DNA of 64,000 nt from positions 558,001-622,000 of the forward strand of contig JAWKTZ010000007.1 of NCBI GenBank assembly GCA_041398845.1, written 5' to 3'. Below, piece by piece: positions 27,421 to 35,916 of this stretch. The stretch comes from Fuerstiella sp041398845. GTDB lineage: Bacteria; Planctomycetota; Planctomycetia; Planctomycetales; Planctomycetaceae. Position numbers and translations under genes: made by a program. The notes beneath the pieces are model-generated. The model saw nothing but the letters and a program-made list of their open reading frames with translations. It was not told where the DNA came from and ran no database searches. Numbering within the stretch: the stretch's first letter is position 1; the number at the start of each line of letters is the position of its first letter.

Positions 27421-28500
27421 ATGTCAATTCATACCGCAACTTCCGATATCCCCGCGACTGAAGAAGAACTTCTGGTGGGTGCTGACGGACGATTCAAAGC
27501 GACCGAAAAACGCCTGATCAATTGTGCTCAGGTCGACGTTAATCAACTGATGCCCATCAAGTACAACTGGGCCTGGGAACACTACCTTAACGGCTGTGCC
27601 AACGCGTGGATGCCGACAGAAGTTCCCATGAACCGGGACGTCGAAATCTGGCGGTCGAACAAACTGACCGACGACGAACGCCTGGTGCTGATGAGAAACC
27701 TGGGTTTCTTTTCCACGGCCGAATCACTGGTGGGCAACAACCTGGTGCTCGCGATCTTCAAGCATGTCACCAATGCCGAATGTCGTCAGTACCTGTTGCG
27801 TCAGGCGTTTGAAGAAGCCGTTCACAGCCACACCTTTTTGTACATCGTGGAAAGTCTGGGGCTGAATGAAAGTGAGATTTTCAACATGTATCGGGAGATT
27901 CCCACGATCGCTCGCAAAGACGCGTTCGAAATGGAACTCACCGCCGAAGTCCTGGACCCGGACTTCACCACCGACACCTTTGAAGGTCAGCAGGCGTTCC
28001 TGAAAAATCTGATCGGCTACTACGTCATCATGGAAGGTGTGTTCTTCTACAGTGGCTTCGTGATGATGCTGTCGTTCCATCGCCGCAACCTGATGTGCGG
28101 AATCGGCGAACAGGTGCAGTACATTCTGCGTGATGAAACCATTCATCTGAACTTTGGAGTCGATCTGATCAACGGTATCAAAGCGGAAAATCCCGAACTG
28201 TGGACTCCCGAATTTCAGGAGCAGATGATTGACCGCATCAAGACGGCAGTCGAACTGGAAATTGACTACGCCGAATCGTGCCTGCCGCGCGGCGTGCTGG
28301 GATTGAATGCCGATCTGTTCCGCGATTACGTTCAGCACATCGCGGACCGTCGCCTGGAACGCATTGGTCTGCCGATTCAGTACGGTTCGTCCAATCCGTT
28401 TTCGTGGATGAGCGAAACGATTGACCTGGGCAAGGAAAAGAATTTCTTTGAAACGCGAGTCACCGAATACCAGACTGGCGGTTCACTGAGCTGGGACTGA
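27421..28500 (+). CDS. nrdB: Ribonucleotide reductase small subunit, class Ic type (radical Tyr replaced by Phe)
   Basis: The 359-residue protein makes the oxidant used by NrdA. The six metal ligands can be placed: Glu101, Glu132, His135, Glu205, Glu239 and His242. Their spacing (31, 3, 70, 34, 3) equals that of E. coli and Chlamydia NrdB. The radical tyrosine position, four residues after His135, is Phe139 (EEAVHSHTF), and the first ligand is Glu rather than Asp (TAESLVG). These two changes define class Ic, known in Chlamydia trachomatis to use a Mn/Fe cofactor instead of a tyrosyl radical. A tyrosine at 142 (LYIV) is not at the radical position. AAGGA lies upstream of the ATG, and a terminator follows. 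Confidence 0.95.
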   Translation: MSIHTATSDIPATEEELLVGADGRFKATEKRLINCAQVDVNQLMPIKYNWAWEHYLNGCANAWMPTEVPMNRDVEIWRSNKLTDDERLVLMRNLGFFSTAESLVGNNLVLAIFKHVTNAECRQYLLRQAFEEAVHSHTFLYIVESLGLNESEIFNMYREIPTIARKDAFEMELTAEVLDPDFTTDTFEGQQAFLKNLIGYYVIMEGVFFYSGFVMMLSFHRRNLMCGIGEQVQYILRDETIHLNFGVDLINGIKAENPELWTPEFQEQMIDRIKTAVELEIDYAESCLPRGVLGLNADLFRDYVQHIADRRLERIGLPIQYGSSNPFSWMSETIDLGKEKNFFETRVTEYQTGGSLSWD

Positions 28501-28546
28501 TCCACTCGCCGAGTTCCACTGCAAATCTCAACAGGACAGTTGCCTA

Positions 28547-28585
28547 AGGCCCGGTTTCCCGATTGGAAAGCCGGGCCTCTGCTTT
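28547..28585 (+). terminator. Rho-independent terminator after nrdB
   Basis: AGGCCCGG at 28547-28554 pairs with CCGGGCCT at 28571-28578, followed by CTGCTTTTT. The inner loop also pairs in part (TTTCCCGATTGGAAAG). It begins 47 bases after the nrdB stop. Confidence 0.85.
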
Positions 28586-28745
28586 TTGCCTCCGGTCGCC
28601 TCTGTTCACTGCGACAGGAAATGGTCGGCGTTCGTTGTTTGTGGCGGAATGACTACGAATGAATCCGAGAGGTTCGACCAGCGAATACCGGTCGACATCA
28701 GTCTGCACTCCGCATTCCGGGTCAGCTCCAGAGCATCATCGCATG

Positions 28746-29168
28746 CTATGACTGAGCAGGCTCAGAGGTTGCTTCGACAGGCGGCGCATCGTTCGGCGTG
28801 TCCGCTGCGGGCTGAGCGTCTTCGGCGTGGCCATCACCATGATTCTCATGGTCTGGGTGATCGGCATGGTCTGCGTGATCTGAATGGTCCGGCGAATTGC
28901 CGGACGCCGCTTCGCTCAATGCGGCCGTGCGTTCTTCGTCGGTCATTTCGTTCCATGTGTCCACGCACGGAGGACAGCAGAATCCGATTGTTTTGCCGTT
29001 CCATTCCACGGAAGTGGTTCCGTCCACTTTGCCACCCATGCAGGGACAGATGGTGTTTTCTGAGGCGGCCACGACGCTGGTGGCTCCACCTTCGTCGGCA
29101 CAGCCCGCCAGGCTGATACCGAACAGGCACAGTGCAAAAATCCAGTGTAGCTTTGTTGTCAATTTCAT
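28746..29168 (-). CDS. YHS-like metal-binding lipoprotein with His/Asp-rich tail
   Basis: The ATG at 29168 gives 140 residues with a lipoprotein signal MKLTTKLHWIFALCLFGISLAGC (lipobox SLAGC); an in-frame ATG at 29189 is the alternative. Residues about 35-80 resemble a YHS/TRASH-type metal-binding domain: ICPCMGGKVDG, then GKTIGFCCPPCVDTW. The next 35 residues are a His/Asp-rich run (SPDHSDHADHADHPDHENHGDGH), typical of zinc, nickel or copper binding. The tail is Pro/Ala/Glu-rich. It is probably an extracytoplasmic metal-binding or metal-buffer protein. It lies tail-to-tail with nrdB, sharing no operon with it. Which metal is bound cannot be read from the sequence. Confidence 0.78.
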   Translation of the reverse strand: MKLTTKLHWIFALCLFGISLAGCADEGGATSVVAASENTICPCMGGKVDGTTSVEWNGKTIGFCCPPCVDTWNEMTDEERTAALSEAASGNSPDHSDHADHADHPDHENHGDGHAEDAQPAADTPNDAPPVEATSEPAQS

Positions 29169-29357
29169 GGTTTGTCTCGTCTTATTCATGACCTGATTCG
29201 AAAAAGAGGCCTGCCTCTCACCGGGCAGCCCGTTGTTTTCCTGCAGCCCTTCAAAGGGGCACGTGCCCAACGCCGTGACGAGTTTTCCGGCAGGAAAACA
29301 CAGTTCGTTTAACCCGACCCGGAGGGGAGGTGCTCTCGGTCGATAGAATCGCCTCCC

Positions 29358-29364
29358 CTCTCCG
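29358..29364. repeat. Target-site duplication of the IS1182-like element (left copy)
   Basis: CTCTCCG is repeated at 31114-31120, directly outside the terminal inverted repeats. Confidence 0.7.
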
Positions 29365-31113
29365 AGGCAGCGGGAGAAGGGTTTTGGTGGTTTGGGTTGT
29401 TATTGGCATTCGTTGGGTTTCCATTCCGCTGTATGGCGGCTGGTTTTTGGAATAGGTGGCGTCGATGTCGGCGCGTGGCCGGGAGGCCGATCGTTTACGT
29501 GATCGCAAACCCTGTTTCGCGGTCCAGAAGGCGGAGCATCCGTTTCACGTTATGAACTGTTCCCTCAATCAACTTCTGAACCCGCACTCGACCCAGCCCG
29601 CGGTAGCGGGCTCGGCGACCTTTGAGGCGATTCACCAGTTCGCCGAGACGGCGTTCCACTTTCGGATGTTCCTGTTTCACGGCAGCATACTCGTCGGTCT
29701 GACGGCGTTCCCGCAGAAGAGCGTATTCCGGTTCGTAGTCATTCAGCTTGACGCTTCGGCCATGTTTCTGATTGGCAGCGATACATTGTTTCGTCAGCGG
29801 ACACGCATGGCAGGTCTCTTTCGCGAATCGAAACGACGTGGTGTGACGAGCGTCATCGCGCTGGCGATATTGAGAGCGATGGCCAGCGGGACATGTCGCA
29901 TGAGATCCGTCTTCGCTGAATTGAAAATCAGCCGTTGTGAAGCGACCGCCATTCGAAGGTTCTTTGGGAGGAACGAAGGGCGTGATCCCGCGAGACTCCA
30001 GTTCACGAATCAGCGAGCCATCGAAACCTGCGCCGTCGATCGAGATCTGTTCAATCACATTTTTATGAGCCGTCTGTTCCTGATCCAGCAGATTCAGAGT
30101 GTCAGCCGTTTCGTTGCCATCCGCAGGCAGAACATCGATCGACGTGAACAGTTCGCTGTCGGCATCGATCAGCACATCCGTGAAATAGCCATCGTAATAG
30201 TCGCCATGTCTGCCGCGCCGCGCATCCGGATCCACAGCGCTGCGAAGCTTGCGAGACGCTTTGGGATCGTCATGTCCGTTCAACGCTTTTTGAGCGATTT
30301 CGATGGCTTTTTGCAGTGTTTCCCACGCGGCGTTCGATTCAGCGTCCTCCGGCGCAGACAGCTTTGTGGCCCAGTCGACGATGTCACGCAGGTGTTCGGC
30401 ACGAGCGATCAGACGAGCTTCATCGTCCTGCGAATCCGTCGACGTCCGGATAAATTCGATTCGCACACGTTCACCGACAACACACTCAGCAGCGAAGCGT
30501 TCGGCCGCCGTCAGCAGCTTGTTGCGAGCCTGCGCGATCAACTGCAGTCCGGCCGGAATGGCAATGTCCGCCAGCACATGAGTGGCATCTTTGATTCGCA
30601 GTCGATCCTTCACCAGCCCGTGCCCGCGAGCCTGTCTGAGCAACTCATGAAAGACCGCCTTGTGACCTTCGACACCCAGCCGACTGCGAAAGCCTCGCAG
30701 AGTGCTGACGTCCGGCAGGTGATCATTCAGCCCAAGGCCGAGAAACAACCGATAAGCAACGTCGGTCTTCGCTTTCGCAAAGACCTGTCGATCCGACAGG
30801 CCATCATGAAACATGAGGAACTCAAGCTTCAGACAAAGAACGGGTTCAACTGCAGGACGCCCTTCGCTGCTGAAGTGATGCTCAATCGATTTTCGCAGTG
30901 CCAGAAAATCAATCCGCGCGTCGGCTCTGCGAGTCCAATGGTCATACGGCACCAGCCGATCAAACAGAACTCGATCCTGATCAGTAAACACCGGAGCCTT
31001 GTACGCATTCAACATCGGATTCCTTCCCGACCAATTCTCAGCCTGAGCCTGCAAATCTAATCCCCTATTGTGAACAATTCACCAAATTCGCGATACATCT
31101 TTTCCCGCAGTCT
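29365..31113 (-). mobile_element. IS1182-family insertion sequence (about 1749 bp)
   Basis: The ends are imperfect inverted repeats, AGGCAGCGGGAGAAG from 29365 and AGACTGCGGGAAAAG read inward from 31113 (12 of 15 matching). A 7-bp direct repeat CTCTCCG flanks them. The element interrupts a palindromic repeat whose two halves are still recognisable on either side. It carries one intact transposase on the minus strand. Confidence 0.82.
29495..31015 (-). CDS. IS1182-family transposase, intact
   Basis: The 506-residue DDE transposase starts at the ATG at 31015, preceded by GGAAGGA on the minus strand; an upstream in-frame ATG at 31054 lacks this. The N-terminal DUF772-type region reads KTDVAYRLFLGLGLNDHLPD and STLRGFRSRLG. 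A catalytic Asp lies in IKDATHVLADIAIP and another in ISIDGAGFDG. A Cys cluster (CPAGH, CHACPLTKQC) precedes the C-terminal region with RVRVQKLIEGTVHNVKRML. These features match IS1182-type transposases (about 450-520 residues). The frame has no interruption. Confidence 0.9.
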   Translation of the reverse strand: MLNAYKAPVFTDQDRVLFDRLVPYDHWTRRADARIDFLALRKSIEHHFSSEGRPAVEPVLCLKLEFLMFHDGLSDRQVFAKAKTDVAYRLFLGLGLNDHLPDVSTLRGFRSRLGVEGHKAVFHELLRQARGHGLVKDRLRIKDATHVLADIAIPAGLQLIAQARNKLLTAAERFAAECVVGERVRIEFIRTSTDSQDDEARLIARAEHLRDIVDWATKLSAPEDAESNAAWETLQKAIEIAQKALNGHDDPKASRKLRSAVDPDARRGRHGDYYDGYFTDVLIDADSELFTSIDVLPADGNETADTLNLLDQEQTAHKNVIEQISIDGAGFDGSLIRELESRGITPFVPPKEPSNGGRFTTADFQFSEDGSHATCPAGHRSQYRQRDDARHTTSFRFAKETCHACPLTKQCIAANQKHGRSVKLNDYEPEYALLRERRQTDEYAAVKQEHPKVERRLGELVNRLKGRRARYRGLGRVRVQKLIEGTVHNVKRMLRLLDRETGFAIT

Positions 31114-31120
31114 CTCTCCG
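31114..31120. repeat. Target-site duplication of the IS1182-like element (right copy)
   Basis: Second copy of CTCTCCG. The palindrome arm GGTCGGGTTAAACG resumes immediately after it. Confidence 0.7.
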
Positions 31121-31285
31121 GGTCGGGTTAAACGGCGTTGGGTACGTGCCCTGGAAAGGGTCAGCTCCGTTTCAGAAAACCTCTCCGTGACCGAGTTTAG
31201 CGCGGCAGCACGATGCGTCTACCCGCCAGCCGAAATTCTGCGCTCTGAGAGACCGAATTTTGCATTTTCAGTGCTCGATGTGTGA

Positions 31286-33772
31286 TCAGAATTCCTCGAC
31301 GGGCTGGCCATCATTGCGAAGAATCAGTCGTCTGAGTGTTTCCGGGGAAATGTCTGCGGGAACTCTTCGCATTGCTCCATCACACAGCAGCGCCTGGAAG
31401 CCCTGAGGTCGAATGGCTCCAAGTCCACGGCCGGGAGTCGCCGGGTCAAACGGAAGATCAACCGGCTTTGTCCAGATGACCGCGTTTTCCGGATCGGCTT
31501 CGACCACCGCGATCGTATTCGACAGCCCGTCGGTGAAGTCTCGAAAACTCAGGCCTTCGCGGCCTTCCATCGCCGTTCCGGTGCCATCCAGCGTGACATA
31601 CACTGTCCGCGACTCGTCCGGAAACACTTTGGACCGAAACACATTCGGCATCTGTTCAGACAGCTTCAGGTTGTGTTCGCTGTCCCATGGTTCATCCAGA
31701 TGAAACTGATCATACAGATCCTTCTCGTTCAGGTACGGCAACAGGTGAACTCGCCAGCTCAGCAGTGCCCGGCCCGTCTCGTCATAGCTGGCTCGGGCGG
31801 GCAACCGATTGTGAGTGTCATGAAAACTATGCAATGCCAGCCCGATCATTCTCAGGTTGTTGCCGTCACTGGTTCGCTGAGCAGCTTCACGAGCGGCATT
31901 GACTGCCGGCAACAGCAAGGCCACCATTGCAGGCCCCAGAATCGACGAATCGACAACGTCGGTTTCAATCGCCACCGCAGATCCGGAAACGGCCGGCTGC
32001 AGACGCTGCATGTAACTGCCGGCAATTCGCTGAGCGTAATCAGCCATGGCCTGTTGCACCGGATCATTGCCGTCGAAGTTTGCTCGGATTTCCTGAGCCG
32101 TCATTTCCTGCCCGAAGGCGAGTGCCTGGCTGATACTTTCGGCCGTCGCGCTGGCGGATTCTTCACTGGCAGTATTCAGAACCAATGACAGTTTCAGCCC
32201 CTGAGTCAGGTTGACCCACAGTTGCATGGTCTTCACGGCGTTCGGCAGATTCTTTAACGCTTCCAGTTGGGGAGGTGCTGTCGGGGCTTCCTGCAGAGCC
32301 CCGACAACAAACGGCCGAATGAGTTCCATGTTGGCCGCAGCAAACACGTGACCGCGATCCCGATCTGCCAGGAGCATCTGTCCCACCTGACTGTTTCCCG
32401 ACTGAGTCAGACTTTGACGAATCGTTTCTTCAGCTCCAAACAGCACCGTGCCGTCTTCGAATTCCACCGAACACATGGCATTCGGTCCGCCCGATGATTC
32501 CCGATAATAGGTTTTCCCCTGACCGAATTCGACCACTTCGCTGTTCTGAGCCCAGGGATAGTCGGCCTGAACTCCAGCCTTCAGCTTGAAGGCAAAGCCA
32601 TAGTTTGGACCGTTGCCGGCAATTGGCAGCGTGAGCAGCGCGACTGCGGCATCGACCTCCATCGGGTTGAACCCAAGCTGCTGCCGACCCGCTGCTTCGG
32701 CGACTTCCAGAGGCAGCATCTGCAGACCGGGATCGCCCGCCAGCACCGCAGGACGAACGGCTGCCGCAGCAAACGTGCCGGACGGCAGGTGGGAAACCAC
32801 GGTTGCCAGAGGATCGGCCGCTGCAATGCGCTGACGGATGGCGGCCTGCTTGTCGCTTTCTCCGGACAGGCCGTACAGAATTTCCAGTTGCTGCAGCGTC
32901 TGCAGAAACGAAGGATTGGTGCTGCCAAGAATCGGCTCTTCAATGGCTGCCGCCTGTTGATACAGTTTCTCTGCCTCGGCGTAACGTTTCGTATCCTGAT
33001 ACAACCTTGCCAGATTGAACGACGTTGTGGCGTATGGCAGGTCTTTGCCAATGCTGGCTTCGCGCCCCTTCAGACTGCGCTGATAGACAACCTCCGCCGC
33101 TGCATACTTCTGCTGCGATGCCAGAACTCGGCCGTATTCATTCAGGTCGACGGCGACATCCGGATGGGCGTCGGTCAGCACGGCCGTTTCGGCCTCAATG
33201 ATGCTCACGTAAAGTCGAGCAGCCACGTCCAGTTGCCCGTTCTGCAGTGCCTGGACGGCCTGTGGTTTGGAACCAATGGCCACCGACCAGTTCACCTGAG
33301 CCTCATTGGAAGCGGCTCCCAGTTTTTCAGCCGTCACAACTCGCCACTGCTTCAGTCGGGTTGCCTGAGCCTCCTCGCCCAGAACTTCTCGGTAAACATC
33401 AACAACGTCTCGGCGCAGCTTTGCCGCGTCGCCGTATTCTCTGCGATCCAGAAGCTGGTCCGACAGAAATTCCGCGTCGTTTGCATACACGTTGCGGAGC
33501 TTGCTCAGCAGATCGTCGTTTTCCTTGTTCGCTTTTGCAACCTGATAGGCCTTGCGATGAATGTCAACGATCGTTCGCAGTATGGCAATGGCTTTGTCCG
33601 GCGGTCCGGTTTTCTGAAGCTCGGAATACTGTTCGAGTAACCCGGTCTTCATTTCGATCAGCGAGTTCAGGTCATCAGGCAACGACACCTTGTCCTGAGC
33701 GGTTGTGGTCGCGGTCGTGATCAGAAATGCAAAGCCAAACGTGAATAGATATCGACGGAGCTGTGGTTTCAT
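31286..33772 (-). CDS. Secreted TPR protein with C-terminal DUF1559 domain
   Basis: The ATG at 33772 (GAAGGG about 10 bases upstream) gives 828 residues with a signal peptide MKPQLRRYLFTFGFAFLITTA. Residues about 30-320 hold TPR-like repeats (for example AARLYVSIIEAE, AAEVVYQRSLKGREA, AEKLYQQAAAIEEP). A middle region of about 270 residues has no recognised family. The last 230 residues are a DUF1559 domain: LLPAVNAAREAAQRTSDGN, LALHSFHDTHNRLPA and GLSNTIAVVEADPENAV. DUF1559 usually follows a type IV pilin-like N-terminus; here that hydrophobic helix is missing and the domain is at the end of a TPR protein. It probably acts outside the cytoplasmic membrane in protein assembly, which is inference. 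Confidence 0.82.
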   Translation of the reverse strand: MKPQLRRYLFTFGFAFLITTATTTAQDKVSLPDDLNSLIEMKTGLLEQYSELQKTGPPDKAIAILRTIVDIHRKAYQVAKANKENDDLLSKLRNVYANDAEFLSDQLLDRREYGDAAKLRRDVVDVYREVLGEEAQATRLKQWRVVTAEKLGAASNEAQVNWSVAIGSKPQAVQALQNGQLDVAARLYVSIIEAETAVLTDAHPDVAVDLNEYGRVLASQQKYAAAEVVYQRSLKGREASIGKDLPYATTSFNLARLYQDTKRYAEAEKLYQQAAAIEEPILGSTNPSFLQTLQQLEILYGLSGESDKQAAIRQRIAAADPLATVVSHLPSGTFAAAAVRPAVLAGDPGLQMLPLEVAEAAGRQQLGFNPMEVDAAVALLTLPIAGNGPNYGFAFKLKAGVQADYPWAQNSEVVEFGQGKTYYRESSGGPNAMCSVEFEDGTVLFGAEETIRQSLTQSGNSQVGQMLLADRDRGHVFAAANMELIRPFVVGALQEAPTAPPQLEALKNLPNAVKTMQLWVNLTQGLKLSLVLNTASEESASATAESISQALAFGQEMTAQEIRANFDGNDPVQQAMADYAQRIAGSYMQRLQPAVSGSAVAIETDVVDSSILGPAMVALLLPAVNAAREAAQRTSDGNNLRMIGLALHSFHDTHNRLPARASYDETGRALLSWRVHLLPYLNEKDLYDQFHLDEPWDSEHNLKLSEQMPNVFRSKVFPDESRTVYVTLDGTGTAMEGREGLSFRDFTDGLSNTIAVVEADPENAVIWTKPVDLPFDPATPGRGLGAIRPQGFQALLCDGAMRRVPADISPETLRRLILRNDGQPVEEF

Positions 33773-33966
33773 CAGCGATGGCCCTTCGCAGAAATGATGT
33801 GGTGAAAATGATGCGGCAGAATTCGAACATCCGCAGATGCCGATTCCGGGCGACTGCATCCGCTTATCATCGCAGTTGCCTCAACGATCACAAGCGAATC
33901 CGGATTGGCGTTCGCAGGAATCGAACTTCGCCATGTTTGCCGCAAGTTTAATTAAGTGTCCTTCGG

Positions 33967-34542
33967 ATGATTCCACACCACGCGAAGAATAGAATGAGAG
34001 AGAACTTCTGCAGTCCCACGCGTCGGCGGAATTCCGGGGCTCAGAAACTGGCAGTCTGTTGGCTGACCTTTGCAGGAACAGATCCATTGTTGCCACTTCA
34101 TCGCTACCAGCAGGCTCGCCGTGACGCCGAATTTCATGTTCAGGTGCAGATTCAGAACGTCCAGAACAATGTTCCGACTCCCGGTCAGGCACGAGTCGAC
34201 GCGAACGTCGTCCGCATCTTTCGTGGTGAACCGTCTCTGAAGCCGGGCGATGAAGTGCGGTTCATGGTCAGTGTGTTGACCGGAAACGAAAACTCTGACC
34301 GAGTCCCCATCGGCGGCACAATCTGGACCAACTACCAGGAACTGCAGGCAGCGGAATATCTGGAAGTGTTTCTTGATCGTCTCCCACCCGAATGTGCCAT
34401 CGCGCTCTGGCAGCAGGCCATCATCAAAGCCCCGACCGACCGTCCGACAATGACCTGTCCACCACATTCGCCACATCCACCAGGACGCTGGACGTGCTGC
34501 AACCCGCTGCGCTTGGTGAAGCGATTTTTCTCGGGAATATGA
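33967..34542 (+). CDS. Hypothetical protein, possibly frameshifted remnant
   Basis: The middle of this frame (about residues 50-155) looks like a real protein: DAEFHVQVQIQNVQNNVP, VVRIFRGEPSLKPGDEVRF and TIWTNYQELQAAEYLEVFLD. The first 50 residues and the last 30 do not. Protein-like sequence appears in a neighbouring frame at the 3' side (ATSTRTLDVLQPAALGEAI, to 34640). This suggests a gene whose start or end has been shifted by an indel, or a small beta-rich protein with an unclear start. No family is recognised. Confidence 0.35.
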   Translation: MIPHHAKNRMRENFCSPTRRRNSGAQKLAVCWLTFAGTDPLLPLHRYQQARRDAEFHVQVQIQNVQNNVPTPGQARVDANVVRIFRGEPSLKPGDEVRFMVSVLTGNENSDRVPIGGTIWTNYQELQAAEYLEVFLDRLPPECAIALWQQAIIKAPTDRPTMTCPPHSPHPPGRWTCCNPLRLVKRFFSGI

Positions 34543-34657
34543 CGCGTTGCCAGTGTCGCGGCGCTGTACGATACCTTGCCGAAACGGCTCCGGCCGAAGA
34601 CCGCAACATCATAGACACGATCGCCGTCGACGATGACTGACTTCAGGGGAAGACTGC

Positions 34658-35848
34658 ATGCTCAGCACATTCACACCACCGTCTGTTGTTCTGCCACTGT
34701 CGGATGTTGAGATCGCTCAGCAGGCTGCAGGGGAAACCGGGTATCGCGACGCGCTTCTGGCGCGGATCCGATTCCTGGAACGAACACGCAAGGATGATCC
34801 GCCAGCGACAATCGAAGCGTGTTCATCCTTTGCCGGACAGTTGTTGAACGGTGTGGAGAATCATCCGGTCGCGACGGCTTTGCATCGGGCATATGCGGAA
34901 CATCGACCTGTTCGATTTGCGCCCGACACACTCTGGCTGCTGGTTTGTCAGGGAGTCGCTCAGCACGTGCATCTGTATGCGGAGGAACTGCGGCCTCATT
35001 TCGTCAGCCACTCAGGCCGCATGGAACTGAAGATCACTGTGGATGCCGATCAGTTTCATGCAGGTTCACCGGAAAACCCGTGGCCCGTCGCCATTGAAAT
35101 GTTCTCGCAGCAAATCGCTGAGCACGTTGGTGACAGGCATGCGTGGTTCGTTCCGAATTTTTCAACGACGAGTCCGACAGACAAGGCAGCGGCGGAGATT
35201 GTGCTGATGGATGTCGTTGAGAAGTATTTTCGCTTCACGCTGGGTCGTGTGATCTGTGGAATTCCCTGCATCGAACTGGAGGGTTCGGAGCAGGACTGGT
35301 GCAGTCTGTCCGAGCGAGTTGATCGGTTTCGCGAACTGAATCTGGACTGGTGGATCGACCCGCTGCAGAACATTCTGAAACAGTTCGCGGCAGCGTCGGC
35401 GGGTGACGTGGACAGCGAATTCTGGCGATCCATCTACCGCGTCTATCAGCCGACGGTGCCGTGTTCTCAAAGTACTTCGCTTGGCTGGTTCGCAGTCCTG
35501 TTTCCATACATCACCGTCGGGTCGCGAACTCGGGAAACGCTCCGCAGTCCGTGGCTAAGCGATCAAAACGCTCTGAGCGAAATGCTGCACCCGGACAGAA
35601 CCGTGCGGCAACTTGCAGGAGAACGATATAAGGGCCTTGCCGCATCGTTGCTGCCTTCGGGGCTGTCACGAGTTCCCTTTCAATGGCGGGACCAGTCCCC
35701 GGATGGTGCGACGATCCGTGAGCGACCGATGGAGTTTCTGGCCGGATTCGTCGGCATCCGCCAGGATCGTCAGTCAATGTGCCTGCGACCGGAAATCGGC
35801 TGGGCGGTGAAACGAGCTTCGGGCAGGAACACGATGGTTCAAGAGTGA
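34658..35848 (+). CDS. DUF4419 domain-containing protein
   Basis: The 396-residue protein matches DUF4419, a family found in fungi, protists and scattered bacteria. Key stretches are RFAPDTLWLLVCQGVAQHV, EELRPHFVSHSGRMEL and FSQQIAEHVGDRHAWFVPNF, followed by CGIPCIELEGSEQDW and SLGWFAVLFPYI. There is no signal peptide or membrane segment, so it is probably cytosolic. The biochemical role of the family is not known to me. It lies 68 bases before rsgA in the same direction, so they may be cotranscribed. GGGGAAG precedes the ATG. Confidence 0.8.
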   Translation: MLSTFTPPSVVLPLSDVEIAQQAAGETGYRDALLARIRFLERTRKDDPPATIEACSSFAGQLLNGVENHPVATALHRAYAEHRPVRFAPDTLWLLVCQGVAQHVHLYAEELRPHFVSHSGRMELKITVDADQFHAGSPENPWPVAIEMFSQQIAEHVGDRHAWFVPNFSTTSPTDKAAAEIVLMDVVEKYFRFTLGRVICGIPCIELEGSEQDWCSLSERVDRFRELNLDWWIDPLQNILKQFAAASAGDVDSEFWRSIYRVYQPTVPCSQSTSLGWFAVLFPYITVGSRTRETLRSPWLSDQNALSEMLHPDRTVRQLAGERYKGLAASLLPSGLSRVPFQWRDQSPDGATIRERPMEFLAGFVGIRQDRQSMCLRPEIGWAVKRASGRNTMVQE

Positions 35849-35916
35849 CAGCGGATTTGGCCGGTGTGTTGCAGTGTTCCGCAGACGTTTTCTGCAATCT
35901 TCGCTACAATGAGGAC

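Larger units (their letters stand above)
29258..31150. repeat. Palindromic repeat family PR1, copy A, split by an IS1182-like element
   Basis: The outer arms GGCACGTGCCCAACGCCGT (29258-29276) and ACGGCGTTGGGTACGTGCC (31132-31150) are inverted repeats with one mismatch. The inner arm CGTTTAACCCGACCCGGAGG starts at 29306 and its partner GGTCGGGTTAAACG lies at 31121-31134. Removing the insertion (29365-31113) and one target copy restores a unit of about 137 bases matching copy B at 55409-55542. Confidence 0.8.

Noticed and set aside
29456..31060. Plus-strand frame of 534 codons opposite the IS1182 transposase
   Set aside because: It mirrors the transposase gene codon for codon and carries no motif of its own.
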